From Fimbriiglobus ruber (lineage in GTDB: Bacteria > Planctomycetota > Planctomycetia > Gemmatales > Gemmataceae), in contig NZ_NIDE01000010.1 of assembly GCF_002197845.1 (NCBI RefSeq), positions 1 to 64,000 on the forward strand: 64,000 bases of DNA, in the 5' to 3' direction. Numbering within the stretch: the first letter of the stretch is position 1; the number at the start of each line of letters is the position of its first letter. Shown piece after piece: positions 49,569-58,237 of the stretch. Position numbers and translations under genes: made by a program. Below the pieces are notes generated by a model. It was not told the DNA's origin. It did no database searches and saw only the letters and a list, made by a program, of their open reading frames with translations.

Positions 49569-52500
49569 ATATGGTCGTCACGGCCGCGGTGCCTGGTCCG
49601 CGAATCGCCTCCCGCCCCGCGACGGGCTGGGACACGAGGGTGTTCGTCTTGTGCGGCGACGATCGAGTCGACCTGCGCGAGCGCGTGCTCTCCGTCCTCG
49701 AATCCGTCGAGCGGTTGCCCGATATCGCGCTCCCCGACCTCGCGGCGGATCTCGCCGCGGAACTCAAACCCGGCGGCGTGCGGCTCGGGGTTATCTCGGG
49801 AGACGTCGCGGATCTACGCGCGAAACTCCGCCGGGCGGCCGACCGCCTCGCCGACCCCAAGTGCCGGCAGATCCGCGACGCGACGGGCGTCTATTTCTCG
49901 GCCCAGCCGCTCTACCCACAAGGCTCGGTCGCGCTCCTCTTTCCCGGCGAGGGCGCCCAGTACCCGGGCATGCTCCTCGACCTGTGCGGGATCTTCCCGG
50001 AGGTTGAGGAGACGTTCGCGTGGTGCGACCGGCTCGCCGCGGAATCCGGCCGGCCGTCACTCCGTACTGTGATCCATTCGCCGCGGGAGGATAGCGATTC
50101 GACGGAAGCGGAATTACGGAAACTCGGGCCGGCGATCTTAGGCGTCCTCGTCGCCGACCTCGCCATGATCCAGGTGCTGCGGAAATTGGAACTCCCCGTG
50201 TCCGCGGCAGCCGGGCACAGCGCCGGGGAACTCGCGGCACTGATGTTCGGTGGGGCGATGGGGGTCAGGTCGCGGCTCGGGTCCGAGCTAATCAAGATCA
50301 TGGACCTGCTGGAGCACCAAGAGAATGAAGCCACTGGGTCGGACGTGGCGCTGCTGGCGGTCGGGGCGGGGAAGTCGGCGGTGAGTGAGATCGCGGCGGC
50401 AGTTGCGGGCGGGGCCGTCATCGTGGCCATGGACAACTGCCCGCACCAGTGCGTTGCGGTGGGGCCGACGCACCTCGTCGCGGCGGTCGAGTCGGCTCTG
50501 CACGACCGGGGTTTGGTGTGCGAACGGCTGCCGTTCGGCCGGCCGTACCACACGCCGCTATTCGAACCGTGGATGGGGCCGTTGCGCGATCTGTTCGCCG
50601 GCATCCCGTTCGAGAAGCCGCACACGCCGATCTACTCTTGCACGACCGGCGAGCGGTTCCCGGAAGACGCGGCCGCGATCCGCGAACTGGCCGTGAACCA
50701 CTGGGTTAGCCCGGTCGAATTCGCCCGCATGGTAGAGAAGATGTACGCAGACGGGGTGCGCGTGTTCGTGGAAGCCGGGCCGCGCGGAAATCTGTCGGCC
50801 TTCGTCGAAGATATCCTGCGCGGTAAACCGTTCGCCGCGATCCCCGCGAATCTGCTTCGTAAGAGCGGGCCGACCCAGATCAACCACCTCGCGGCGCAAC
50901 TGGCGGTCCATCAGGTGCCGCTGAACCTCGGGCACTTATTCGCGGGACAAACAACGTCGGGGAGTGGTGAGCGGAGGAAGTCGGTCGCTGGCCCCAAAGG
51001 GCAGACGCCTGCCGCCCGCCCGCCCGCCCACCCTGTCGTTCACGCCCCGCGTTCGCCCGCCCAGATCATGGACAGTTATCTCGGGGCGATGGAGCAATTC
51101 ATCGACGTTCAGCGAGAGGTAATGGAAGCCTTCCTCACCGGTCGCACCGCGCCAGGGGCGATCCCGCCCGAGTTCCTCGCGTTCGACGACTTCGCGCCGA
51201 CCTCGGATTCGTTGTTCGTCCCTCACCATTCATCGCCGCCCGAGCCGTTCGCCCTCGTCGGTGAGATCGTATCCTTCGAGCCGGCCCGCGAGGTCGTCGT
51301 CCGCCGCGTGCTGGACGAGAGCGAAGATCGGTACGCCGCCGACCACACGCTTGGCGGTCGTGGCGTGAGCCGCGTCGATCCCGGGCAGAACGGGCTACCC
51401 GTCCTCCCCATGACGTTTAGCCTGGAGGCGATGGCCGAGGCCGCCGCGCTGATCGCGCCGGGGAAAGTGGTGACCGCGATCCACAACGTCCGGTTGTTCC
51501 GCTGGCTGCCCTTTGATCCCGAGCCGACGACCCTTGAAGTCCGCGCTTCGGTCGCCGCGGTGGATGCGGAAACGGGCGTGGTCGAGGTGAAAGTCGACGT
51601 CCGCGACCTCGGCAACTCGTTCGTCCGCGATGGTGCGAACAAGCCGGCATCCGAAGCGGTGGTCATACTCGCGGACGCCTACCCCCCACCGCCGGAGACC
51701 CAGGCGTTCTCCCTCACCGACGAACAGCCCATCAAGATTACCGTCGATGATCTGCGGAGGAATATGTTTCACGGGCCGTTGTTTCAGATGGTCCGGTCCC
51801 TCGACCGCATCGGGAAGGAAGGCATCGAAGGGACGCTGGAAGTGCAACCGCGGGACGGTTGGTTCCGGTCGAATCCCGACCCCGCCATCGTCCTCGACCC
51901 CGTGCTGATGGACGCGGCCATGCACATCTTCGGGGCGTGGCACCTCGAACAACCCGACTGGGCCGGCCGTATCCTCTTGCCGTTCGAGGTGAAGGGCATC
52001 GAGTTTTTTGGGCCGCCGCCGGCCGTCGGGAGTCGCCTCGCGGTCCGCGGGCATAACGAGGAAGAATCCGCACGGCACTTCCGGCATGGGTTGGAGGTAT
52101 ACGCCCCCGACGGGCGGCTCTGGCTCCGGATGACCGGGGTCGGCTACTGGCGGTTCTACCTCCCATTCGGGCACGTCAATTTCTTTGGCCCGAAGGACGA
52201 ATACTACCTGAGCGCGAACTTACCGGAAGCCGTGGCGGAGAATGTCGAACCTCGCACGCCGGGCAGCCCGCGGCTCCCGTTCGCCCGGTGCCACTTCCTC
52301 GAACCGCCGGTCGATTTACTGCAGCCCGTACTGCGGGCCGCCGGGGCGCGCGTGACGATGACCCCGCGGGAGTTAACCGAGTTCCACAACTGGAAGGGGA
52401 CCGACGCGGAGTTAAATGACTGGTTCTTTGGCCGATTGCTCGCGAAAGACGCCGTGCGGGCGGCGTGGAACGAGAAACATGGCGAGGCCATGTTCCCGGC

Positions 52501-52879
52501 CGACATCGAGACGGAAGACGTCGACGGCCGGATCGTCTGCCGGGCGAGGAGCGAAGCGAGGTCGGAACCGCTACCGCCCGTGGCCGTCGCCATTGCGAAT
52601 GGGAAAGTCGCGGCGTTCGCGGCGTTCGCGACCCGCGTCGGCATCGCGGTAGTGCCGGTCACGAAGGGTGAACCAGAAGCGGAGGTGCGAGCCCGCGCGG
52701 CCCGATTCGCCGCCGCCGATGCACTGCGCGTTTCCTCCGACGACCTGGCGGTCGAGCCCAGCCCCCGCCCCGGTCTCTTGATCGTTTCTCACGCCAGCGA
52801 CCGACTCCACGTACAGACCGCCCGGCACAAGGACGTGATCGTTGCTACGGCCCTATACGAGCCCGAACAACATGAGTAA
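49565..52879 (+). CDS. Synthase subunit: AT, dehydratase and PPTase-like domains
   Basis: This 1,104-aa partner of the preceding synthase overlaps it by GTGA, so coupled translation is likely. An acyltransferase (about 115-420) has LLFPGEGAQYPGM, GHSAGELAAL and a catalytic His in GRPYHTPLF. A helix like the pre-ACP helix of the first protein (AMEQFIDVQREVMEAFL, about 510) may dock the two. A double-hotdog dehydratase (about 580-880) has His in ADHTLGGRG and Asp in LDPVLMDAAMHIFGAWH. The C-terminal region (about 900-1104) has NDWFFGRLLAKDAVRAAW and EAMFPADIE, resembling 4'-phosphopantetheinyl transferases (the GR-AKDAVR motif). It could therefore arm its own carrier proteins. PfaB/PfaC/PfaE functions appear merged here. 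Confidence 0.85.
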   Translation: MNMVVTAAVPGPRIASRPATGWDTRVFVLCGDDRVDLRERVLSVLESVERLPDIALPDLAADLAAELKPGGVRLGVISGDVADLRAKLRRAADRLADPKCRQIRDATGVYFSAQPLYPQGSVALLFPGEGAQYPGMLLDLCGIFPEVEETFAWCDRLAAESGRPSLRTVIHSPREDSDSTEAELRKLGPAILGVLVADLAMIQVLRKLELPVSAAAGHSAGELAALMFGGAMGVRSRLGSELIKIMDLLEHQENEATGSDVALLAVGAGKSAVSEIAAAVAGGAVIVAMDNCPHQCVAVGPTHLVAAVESALHDRGLVCERLPFGRPYHTPLFEPWMGPLRDLFAGIPFEKPHTPIYSCTTGERFPEDAAAIRELAVNHWVSPVEFARMVEKMYADGVRVFVEAGPRGNLSAFVEDILRGKPFAAIPANLLRKSGPTQINHLAAQLAVHQVPLNLGHLFAGQTTSGSGERRKSVAGPKGQTPAARPPAHPVVHAPRSPAQIMDSYLGAMEQFIDVQREVMEAFLTGRTAPGAIPPEFLAFDDFAPTSDSLFVPHHSSPPEPFALVGEIVSFEPAREVVVRRVLDESEDRYAADHTLGGRGVSRVDPGQNGLPVLPMTFSLEAMAEAAALIAPGKVVTAIHNVRLFRWLPFDPEPTTLEVRASVAAVDAETGVVEVKVDVRDLGNSFVRDGANKPASEAVVILADAYPPPPETQAFSLTDEQPIKITVDDLRRNMFHGPLFQMVRSLDRIGKEGIEGTLEVQPRDGWFRSNPDPAIVLDPVLMDAAMHIFGAWHLEQPDWAGRILLPFEVKGIEFFGPPPAVGSRLAVRGHNEEESARHFRHGLEVYAPDGRLWLRMTGVGYWRFYLPFGHVNFFGPKDEYYLSANLPEAVAENVEPRTPGSPRLPFARCHFLEPPVDLLQPVLRAAGARVTMTPRELTEFHNWKGTDAELNDWFFGRLLAKDAVRAAWNEKHGEAMFPADIETEDVDGRIVCRARSEARSEPLPPVAVAIANGKVAAFAAFATRVGIAVVPVTKGEPEAEVRARAARFAAADALRVSSDDLAVEPSPRPGLLIVSHASDRLHVQTARHKDVIVATALYEPEQHE

Positions 52880-53150
52880 CCGCACACCCGAACAGATTTA
52901 CCACGACCTCGCCGAGGTGATGGCGGCCGCGTTTCCCAACCACGACATTTCTACCGAGATGGGTTCTGAAACGCGGGTGTTCGCCGACTTGGGGCTCACA
53001 TCGATTGAGTTGGTCGTGCTGGGCGAGCGGGTGGAGCAGTTCTACGGACGGCGCCTCCCGTTCGGGCCGTTCCTCGCCGGGTTGCGCGCCCGCGGGGCCG
53101 ACGATCTCGAACTCGGCGAAGTGGTCGCGTTTTTACAACGGCACGTTTAA
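52872..53150 (+). CDS. Free-standing acyl carrier protein
   Basis: This 92-aa acidic carrier protein has the phosphopantetheine Ser in ADLGLTSIELVVLGER (about residue 42). ATG 52872 lies inside the end of the previous gene (8-nt overlap), so translation is coupled. It would carry an acyl group to or from the two large synthases, or hand it to the hydrolase that follows. The motif reads LTS rather than the common DS, with the Ser conserved. Confidence 0.85.
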   Translation: MSNRTPEQIYHDLAEVMAAAFPNHDISTEMGSETRVFADLGLTSIELVVLGERVEQFYGRRLPFGPFLAGLRARGADDLELGEVVAFLQRHV

Positions 53151-53172
53151 TCGCGACGCAAAGGGAGACAGA

Positions 53173-54015
53173 ATGCCCGACCTGATGGCGAACGGAATAC
53201 GGCTCTTTTATCAGCAATCCGGCGACGGGCCGGACGTGGTACTCGTCCACGCCGTCACGAGCAACCAGGCGGTGTGGGTGTTTAGCGGGTTGTCCGACGC
53301 CCTCGCCTCCGACGGTTTCCGCGTGACCACCTACGACCTCCGCGGGCACGGTATGAGCGACCGCCCGTCGGCGGGTTACACGTCCGCGGTGATGGCCGAG
53401 GACTTGCGTGCCCTGCACGCCGCACTCGGGCTCGCGCCGGCATTCGTGATCGGGCACAGCTTTGGCGGCGTGGTCGGGCTCAACACTGCCCTCCTTTACC
53501 CCGCGTGCGTACGAGGGGTCATGCTGTCCGATTCGTTCTTCCCCGGGTTGCGACACATCGAACCGAACTTCGGCCGGTCGAACGTGTGGCTCGACCTGCG
53601 CGAGACGTTCCGCAAGGTCGGCGTCGATCTCGGCGAAACGGTGGACTTCACCCGTCTGTTCCGGACCGCTGCCGTACTGAGCCCCGATAAAACGAAAGAA
53701 CTCGAAGGCATCGTCGGCGTACTCGGCCGCGGGTGGCTCCGACAGCTCCCGAGGCTCGCGGAAACGACCTGTGGCAACGAGGTGCTGGCCGAGGCCGGAC
53801 TGACTGCCGAACGGATCGCTTCCGTGTCGTGCCCGGTGGTTGCACTGTACGATGAGTTCTCCCCGTTTCTCGCCACCTCCTCGTGGTTGGAACGACACTT
53901 GCCACAGTGCACGGCCGAGATCATCCCGGCGGCGAAGCACCTGGCAGTGGTCGAGAACACCGCCGCGTTTACCGACGCCGTCCGGCGGCACCTGCGGCGG
54001 TTGGCAGACCGATGA
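53173..54015 (+). CDS. Alpha/beta hydrolase (possible thioesterase)
   Basis: This 280-aa alpha/beta hydrolase has oxyanion-side HAVTSNQAVW, the nucleophile elbow IGHSFGGVVG (Ser about 96) and His in AAKHLAVVEN near the end; the acid is probably Asp in VVALYDEFSP. ATG 53173 follows AAAGGGAGA and lies 22 nt after the ACP gene. Its place after an ACP suggests release or transfer of the finished acyl chain, as a type II thioesterase or esterase (inference). No signal peptide, so cytoplasmic. Confidence 0.85.
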   Translation: MPDLMANGIRLFYQQSGDGPDVVLVHAVTSNQAVWVFSGLSDALASDGFRVTTYDLRGHGMSDRPSAGYTSAVMAEDLRALHAALGLAPAFVIGHSFGGVVGLNTALLYPACVRGVMLSDSFFPGLRHIEPNFGRSNVWLDLRETFRKVGVDLGETVDFTRLFRTAAVLSPDKTKELEGIVGVLGRGWLRQLPRLAETTCGNEVLAEAGLTAERIASVSCPVVALYDEFSPFLATSSWLERHLPQCTAEIIPAAKHLAVVENTAAFTDAVRRHLRRLADR

Positions 54016-54052
54016 GACTCCGCTGAAGTAGCGGTAACCAAGAACCTAACTC

Positions 54053-55231
54053 ATGTACTTCGTCACATTCATCTTGAAGAACCTGAGCCGGCGGCCGACC
54101 CGCACGGCCCTCACGGTGCTCGGTCTGGCCGTCGCCGTCGGGAGCATGATCGCGCTACTCGGGATCAGCCACAACTTCACCGCCGCCGCGATTGAATCGT
54201 TCGAGCGGCGCGGCGTGGACCTCATTGTGATTCCCGGCGGACAGGCCGACCAACTTTCCGGCAAGATCGACGAATGGGTCGTCGACCGGGTCCGGGGGTG
54301 GGAGGAGATCGACGGCGTCGCGGCGGCCATCGTAGATGTGGCCGAGATGTGGCGGCGGGACCGGAAGCCCGACGAGCAATCCGCCCCGAGCATGCAGGTC
54401 ATGGTCCAGGCCTGGGCACCCGACAACTTCGTCTTCGACGAACTCGAAATCCTTGAGGGCCATCGGCTCCACGTCGGCGACACCGGCAAGGTGATGCTCG
54501 GCAACATCGTCGCCGATAATCTCAAGAAGGGCGTCGGCGACACCGTGACGATTCTCGGCAAGCCGTGGGAGGTGGTCGCGGTCTTCAAGAGTCCCACGGT
54601 CTTCGAGAGCGGCTCCGTTGTCATGCTCCTGACGGACTACCAGACGGAGGTCGGTGCCGAGGGGAAGGTGACCGGCTTCTCGGTGCGGGTGAAGAAGTCG
54701 GCGGCGAACCCGGACGCGGCCGTGACGGCGGTTCGGGAGAAACTACTCGACCTGAAGGACGCGAAGGGAACTCCGGTGCGGCTGTCCGCCGAGTCCCCCC
54801 GCCAGTACGCCGAAAACTCCTCGCACCTCAAGATCGCCCGAGCGATGGCCTGGCTCGTCTCGCTCATCGCCGTCGTGATCGGCGTCATCAGCATGATGAA
54901 CACGATGGCGATGTCCGTGCTCGAACGAACGCAGGAAATCGGCATCCTCCGCGCCGTGGGCTGGCCGCGGGGCCGGGTCGTCCGGATGGTGTTGGGCGAA
55001 GCGATACTCCTCGGGTTGACTGCGGCGCTCGTTGGGGCCGCGGGCGCCGTCGCGGCGACTTATTCACTCAGCTACATGCCGAAAGTCAACGGGTTCATTG
55101 CGGGGGGCATCGCCCCAGAAGTCATCCTCCAAGGACTTGGTATGACCGTGCTGGTCGGGTTACTCGGCGGCGCGTATCCTGCCTTCCGCGCGGCGAGACT
55201 GTTGCCCACCGAGGCGATCCGCCATGACTGA
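54053..55231 (+). CDS. FtsX/DevC-type ABC transporter permease
   Basis: This 392-aa MacB/FtsX-like permease has an N-terminal membrane helix (ALTVLGLAVAVGSMIALLGI), a large periplasmic domain (about 45-265) and three C-terminal helices: LVSLIAVVIGVISMMNTMAM, then EAILLGLTAALVGAAGAVAA and GMTVLVGLLGGAYPAFRA, ending in the family motif PTEAIRHD. Such permeases work mechanically with an ATPase to move lipids or lipoproteins. It overlaps the ATPase gene by 8 nt and follows the hydrolase by 37 nt. The arrangement recalls DevC of the heterocyst glycolipid exporter, suggesting export of the synthase product. Confidence 0.9.
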   Translation: MYFVTFILKNLSRRPTRTALTVLGLAVAVGSMIALLGISHNFTAAAIESFERRGVDLIVIPGGQADQLSGKIDEWVVDRVRGWEEIDGVAAAIVDVAEMWRRDRKPDEQSAPSMQVMVQAWAPDNFVFDELEILEGHRLHVGDTGKVMLGNIVADNLKKGVGDTVTILGKPWEVVAVFKSPTVFESGSVVMLLTDYQTEVGAEGKVTGFSVRVKKSAANPDAAVTAVREKLLDLKDAKGTPVRLSAESPRQYAENSSHLKIARAMAWLVSLIAVVIGVISMMNTMAMSVLERTQEIGILRAVGWPRGRVVRMVLGEAILLGLTAALVGAAGAVAATYSLSYMPKVNGFIAGGIAPEVILQGLGMTVLVGLLGGAYPAFRAARLLPTEAIRHD

Positions 55232-55955
55232 CGACCCGGCCGAATACCTGCTGTTCGCAGATCGGGTCCACAAGACCTACCCGGACGGGAAGGTCCGCGC
55301 ACTCACCGGCGTGAGCCTGGGCGTGCGGATGGGGGAGTCCGTCGCCATCACCGGGCCGAGCGGCTGCGGGAAATCCACGCTCCTCAACTTGCTCGGGGCC
55401 CTCGACCGGCCGGATTCCGGCGAAGTCTACTTCCGGGGCGAACCGCTCTCGAAACGACGCGACCTCGACCGTTTCCGCGCCCGACAGATCGGGTTCGTGT
55501 TTCAGTCGTTCTTCCTGCTCCCGACGTTGACGGCCCGCGAGAACGTTCAGGTGCCAATGTTTGAGGGGCCGCCACTCTCGGCGCATGCTCGGGCGAAGAA
55601 GGCGGAAAGCCTGCTGGAACTGGTCGGTATGAGCGGCCGTGCGGGGCACCGGCCGGCACAACTCTCCGTGGGCGAGCGTCAACGAGTCGCGCTGGCCCGG
55701 GCTCTGGCGAACGACCCGGTGCTACTCCTGGCCGACGAGCCGACGGGGAACCTGGACTCCGAGAACGCGGCCCGCGTCCTCGACCTGCTGGCGACACTCC
55801 GACAGGATCGCAAACTCGCTTTGCTCGTGGTCACGCACAGCCCGGACGTAGCCCTGCGTGCCGACCGCGTCGTGCGGATGAAAGACGGGCAGGTGCTGTT
55901 GGATGGGGTTGCGGCTGCCGCCGTTGCAACGCGCCGGGAATCGGTCAGCTCATGA
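55224..55955 (+). CDS. LolD/DevA-type ABC transporter ATPase
   Basis: This 243-aa ABC ATPase has Walker A GPSGCGKSTLLNLLG, the Q-loop VFQSFFLLPTLTA, signature LSVGERQRVALARAL, Walker B LLLADEPTGNLDSE and switch His in VVTHSP. The signature has V and E where LSGGQ is usual (LSVGE). It pairs with the overlapping permease to drive export of the lipid made by this operon (inference). No adaptor or outer-membrane component gene follows, so it may use distant partners. Last gene of the operon; the next gene is on the other strand. Confidence 0.9.
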   Translation: MTDDPAEYLLFADRVHKTYPDGKVRALTGVSLGVRMGESVAITGPSGCGKSTLLNLLGALDRPDSGEVYFRGEPLSKRRDLDRFRARQIGFVFQSFFLLPTLTARENVQVPMFEGPPLSAHARAKKAESLLELVGMSGRAGHRPAQLSVGERQRVALARALANDPVLLLADEPTGNLDSENAARVLDLLATLRQDRKLALLVVTHSPDVALRADRVVRMKDGQVLLDGVAAAAVATRRESVSS

Positions 55956-56004
55956 TCCGCGACGCGCTCGGCGCGGGTCTCCGACTCCGCCGTTCGGCGT
56001 CGGG

Positions 56005-56871
56005 TCAGTTGCCTCCCTTGGCCCACTCCCTCCGCATCTTACGGACGTTGTTTTGCACCACCGGTGGGAGCTTCGACCGCAACAGGTTCGCGCCATTGAA
56101 CCACCCGGTCGGTTCCGCGAAGACGACGTGTTGTTCGATGAACAGCGCGCCGACTGGCTCGGCCAACTTTGTGATCTTCAGATAGAACCCGGCCCCGCCC
56201 CAGGGGTTTGCCGCGCCGGCTGCCACCGCCCCACCTTCCTTCGTCAGTGGCTGCCACTGGTTCGGGAAGTCCGCGGCGCCCCGAAACCGCGGGTCAATTT
56301 CCGCCGCCACTACGACCGAATCGTCGGTGCGACTCCACAGCACGCGGCCCGTCGCCCCGAGCCGCACCTTGTCGAGGAAGTCAAACTCGATGTGCCCGAA
56401 CCGCTCACGTTTTTCATCGCCGGGATCGATCTTCCGCTTCACCAGATCCTCCTTCGTCAGCGTGGTTCCTTTGCCTTCGCCACCCCAGGCGTTTGCAATC
56501 CGATCGAGAAACTTCTCGTCGTCGAGCGCCTCCATGCGGCCGTAGGCGATGAACCACACGTCGACTCCGCGGGCGGGTGCTGTTGGGTCGGAGGGCTTCA
56601 CTTCCCGCAGCTTGAGCAGTTGCGGCGCGACTACCGACTTGCGGGTAAAATCCGCGTAGGCGTAGTCGTCTCCGATGAGTGCGGTGATGACCGCTTTTTG
56701 CTTCGGCGCATCCAAACCGTCGGGCATGGTCGGGGTCGGGAATTGCGCCCGCAGATCCGGACCGACGAGGAGCCCAGGGGCGATCAGTGACTTGAAGAGG
56801 GGGTTGAGGCTCTCATGGGTGGCCGACCCTGACATCGCAATGGTGAACACGCCCAGGAGGAATGTAAACAT
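56005..56871 (-). CDS. Hypothetical secreted protein
   Basis: A 288-aa protein from ATG 56871 with a short signal peptide (MFTFLLGVFTIAMSGSA). I recognise no domain. The mature part is soluble, with conserved-looking stretches such as VDVWFIAYGRMEALDDEKFL, IEFDFLDKVRLGATGRVLW and FPNQWQPLTKEGG, and a basic tail (VRKMRREWAKGG). It converges on the lipid operon with a 49-nt gap. It is likely periplasmic or membrane-associated and of a planctomycete-specific family; no function is offered. Confidence 0.75.
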   Translation of the reverse strand: MFTFLLGVFTIAMSGSATHESLNPLFKSLIAPGLLVGPDLRAQFPTPTMPDGLDAPKQKAVITALIGDDYAYADFTRKSVVAPQLLKLREVKPSDPTAPARGVDVWFIAYGRMEALDDEKFLDRIANAWGGEGKGTTLTKEDLVKRKIDPGDEKRERFGHIEFDFLDKVRLGATGRVLWSRTDDSVVVAAEIDPRFRGAADFPNQWQPLTKEGGAVAAGAANPWGGAGFYLKITKLAEPVGALFIEQHVVFAEPTGWFNGANLLRSKLPPVVQNNVRKMRREWAKGGN

Positions 56872-57439
56872 AGTTCGTCCCGCGAAAAATTTGAGACCGA
56901 TCAATCAACCCAAGTTGGCTGCGCGGACGCCTCAGTTTCATTGTGAGGTCTCGTAGCGCAAAAGAAAGCGAATATCGTGCCTAGTCGTCGTCCCCGATCC
57001 ACGCCAACCGACAATCTGGCAGCAGTCCGGATCGACGCCGACCGTAGAATGCGGCATGAACCCTGCTACTCGTAAACCTCCTCCGATTCGACCGATAACT
57101 CATTTCGCTAGTAGGTCGGTTAGTCCTTGAACGCGTTCGGTACGTCTTCACATTCTGAGCCGCCCCGTGCCACTGATTTTCCCGTCTCGACGAACTTTCG
57201 ATAGCCGATCCGGAACCCGGCTGGCTCGGCTGTTCGTCAGGGCAGTCGTCGTCAGGGGCCAGCAGACAGTTACCCGGTGGATTTGGGCGGCCGCGTAGAG
57301 TGACCAGTTCTGACCGCGCTACACGACGGTCGCGGATGGCGGCGTGCGCGACCCGATTGGCGAGCGCGGTTGTCAAGCCCCAGGAGACCGCCGGGAAGCA
57401 CCTCACGGTGGCTCTCGACGAGACATCCCGACAGAGCGG
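56872..57439. other. Non-coding interval
   Basis: No supported gene in either direction. It separates the hypothetical secreted protein from IS debris. Base composition is mixed, with no strong hairpin seen. Confidence 0.45.
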
Positions 57440-57681
57440 TGGGGCCGCACGTCCAGGGAGGCGGGCCGGTACGGGACGTGGTACAGGGGCATCTGCGGGG
57501 CGTACTCGCCGTCTCCGCGAGGCAGACTACATGCAACTACTTGCTCCCTAACGACGAGCGGTTCGCCCTGTGGCTTCTGCGGTGCCGGGATGCAGTTGGG
57601 GCCGATGAGTTCTCCCTCACCCACGAGTTTATGGCGACCACGCTCGAGGGCCACCAGACCACTGTCACGGTTACCGTGTGA
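57440..57681 (+). pseudogene. Crp/Fnr-type regulator remnant
   Basis: The frame reads NYLLPNDERFALWLLRCRDA, then VGADEFSLTHEFMATTLEGH and QTTVTVTV. This matches the C-terminal effector helix and HTH region of Crp/Fnr regulators, where NRLH.VEQRLARWLL and LTQEFLAxMLGVRRxxVT are usual. The cyclic-nucleotide-binding domain and the end of the HTH are missing or shifted out of frame. Non-functional fragment. Confidence 0.5.
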
Positions 57682-57724
57682 GTATACTCTGGGATGCTGA
57701 CGATTTCACGGGCGCAGTGAGTGC

Positions 57725-57880
57725 TTATGCGTTGGCCGTGGTTTGAGTTTCAAACAGGTGTGGGGTGAGGTAGCCGATGGAGGAATGCTTCCGCTCGAAC
57801 CGGTAGTACCGCACGAACTCGGCGATGGTTGTCCGAGCCGCCGCGACCGTGTCGTATTCGGTCATTTCGAGTTCCCGCTT
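57725..57880 (-). pseudogene. IS3-family transposase (OrfB) C-terminal piece, second copy
   Basis: Reads FKRELEMTEYDTVAAARTTI then AEFVRYYRFERKHSSIGYLT to a TAA at 57727-57725: the end of an IS3-type OrfB of a different subgroup from the first copy. The gene is interrupted at the same Lys codon by a second recombinase element (57881 onward). Its upstream part is not present in the window. Confidence 0.8.
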
Positions 57881-57921
57881 GAACGAGGCATCAGCGACCT
57901 CCACTCGGCGAACGCGTTGTT
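57881..57921 (-). repeat. Terminal arm of the second recombinase element
   Basis: AACAAC on the minus strand starts 41 nt before the crossover AA (57880-57879), the same spacing as in the first copy. The final GATGCCTCGT-CAAG is shared by both loci. Confidence 0.7.
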
Positions 57922-58237
57922 GAGCCCTTCGGCACCACTCGTTTTGCCGGGCGCGTTAACTCCACCGGAGGAGTTCGCCGGCCGCGGTACTTGATCTCGA
58001 ATGCCCGGAGCCGGCGAAGCCGTTTCACTTCGCCCGGGTTGGCCCATACGATCCACCGCCCGTTCGGACCCCGTAATTGTCGGGCGTGAACCCATTCCGA
58101 CCACCGCCACCGGTGAACGATGATCGGCTCGATCCCCAGATGCTCCGCCCATTCCGAGAGCCACCACTCGTCAAGCCCCGGCAGATCACTCACGTCCCGC
58201 ACACCCGGGGGAACGCCCGTCTGTCCGAACCGGGCTA
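57891..58237 (-). pseudogene. Serine recombinase C-terminal fragment, second element
   Basis: Homologous to the end of the recombinase at 30988-33168: ARFGQTGVPPGVRDVSDLPG, IEPIIVHRWRWSEWVHARQL, GRWIVWANPGEVKRLRRLRA and RRTPPVELTRP, ending STTRSPSGGR against HPTTHSQSGGK in the first. Upstream it is cut at a TA (58236-58237) by an IS630-type element. Only about 115 codons remain, so it is inactive. Confidence 0.85.
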
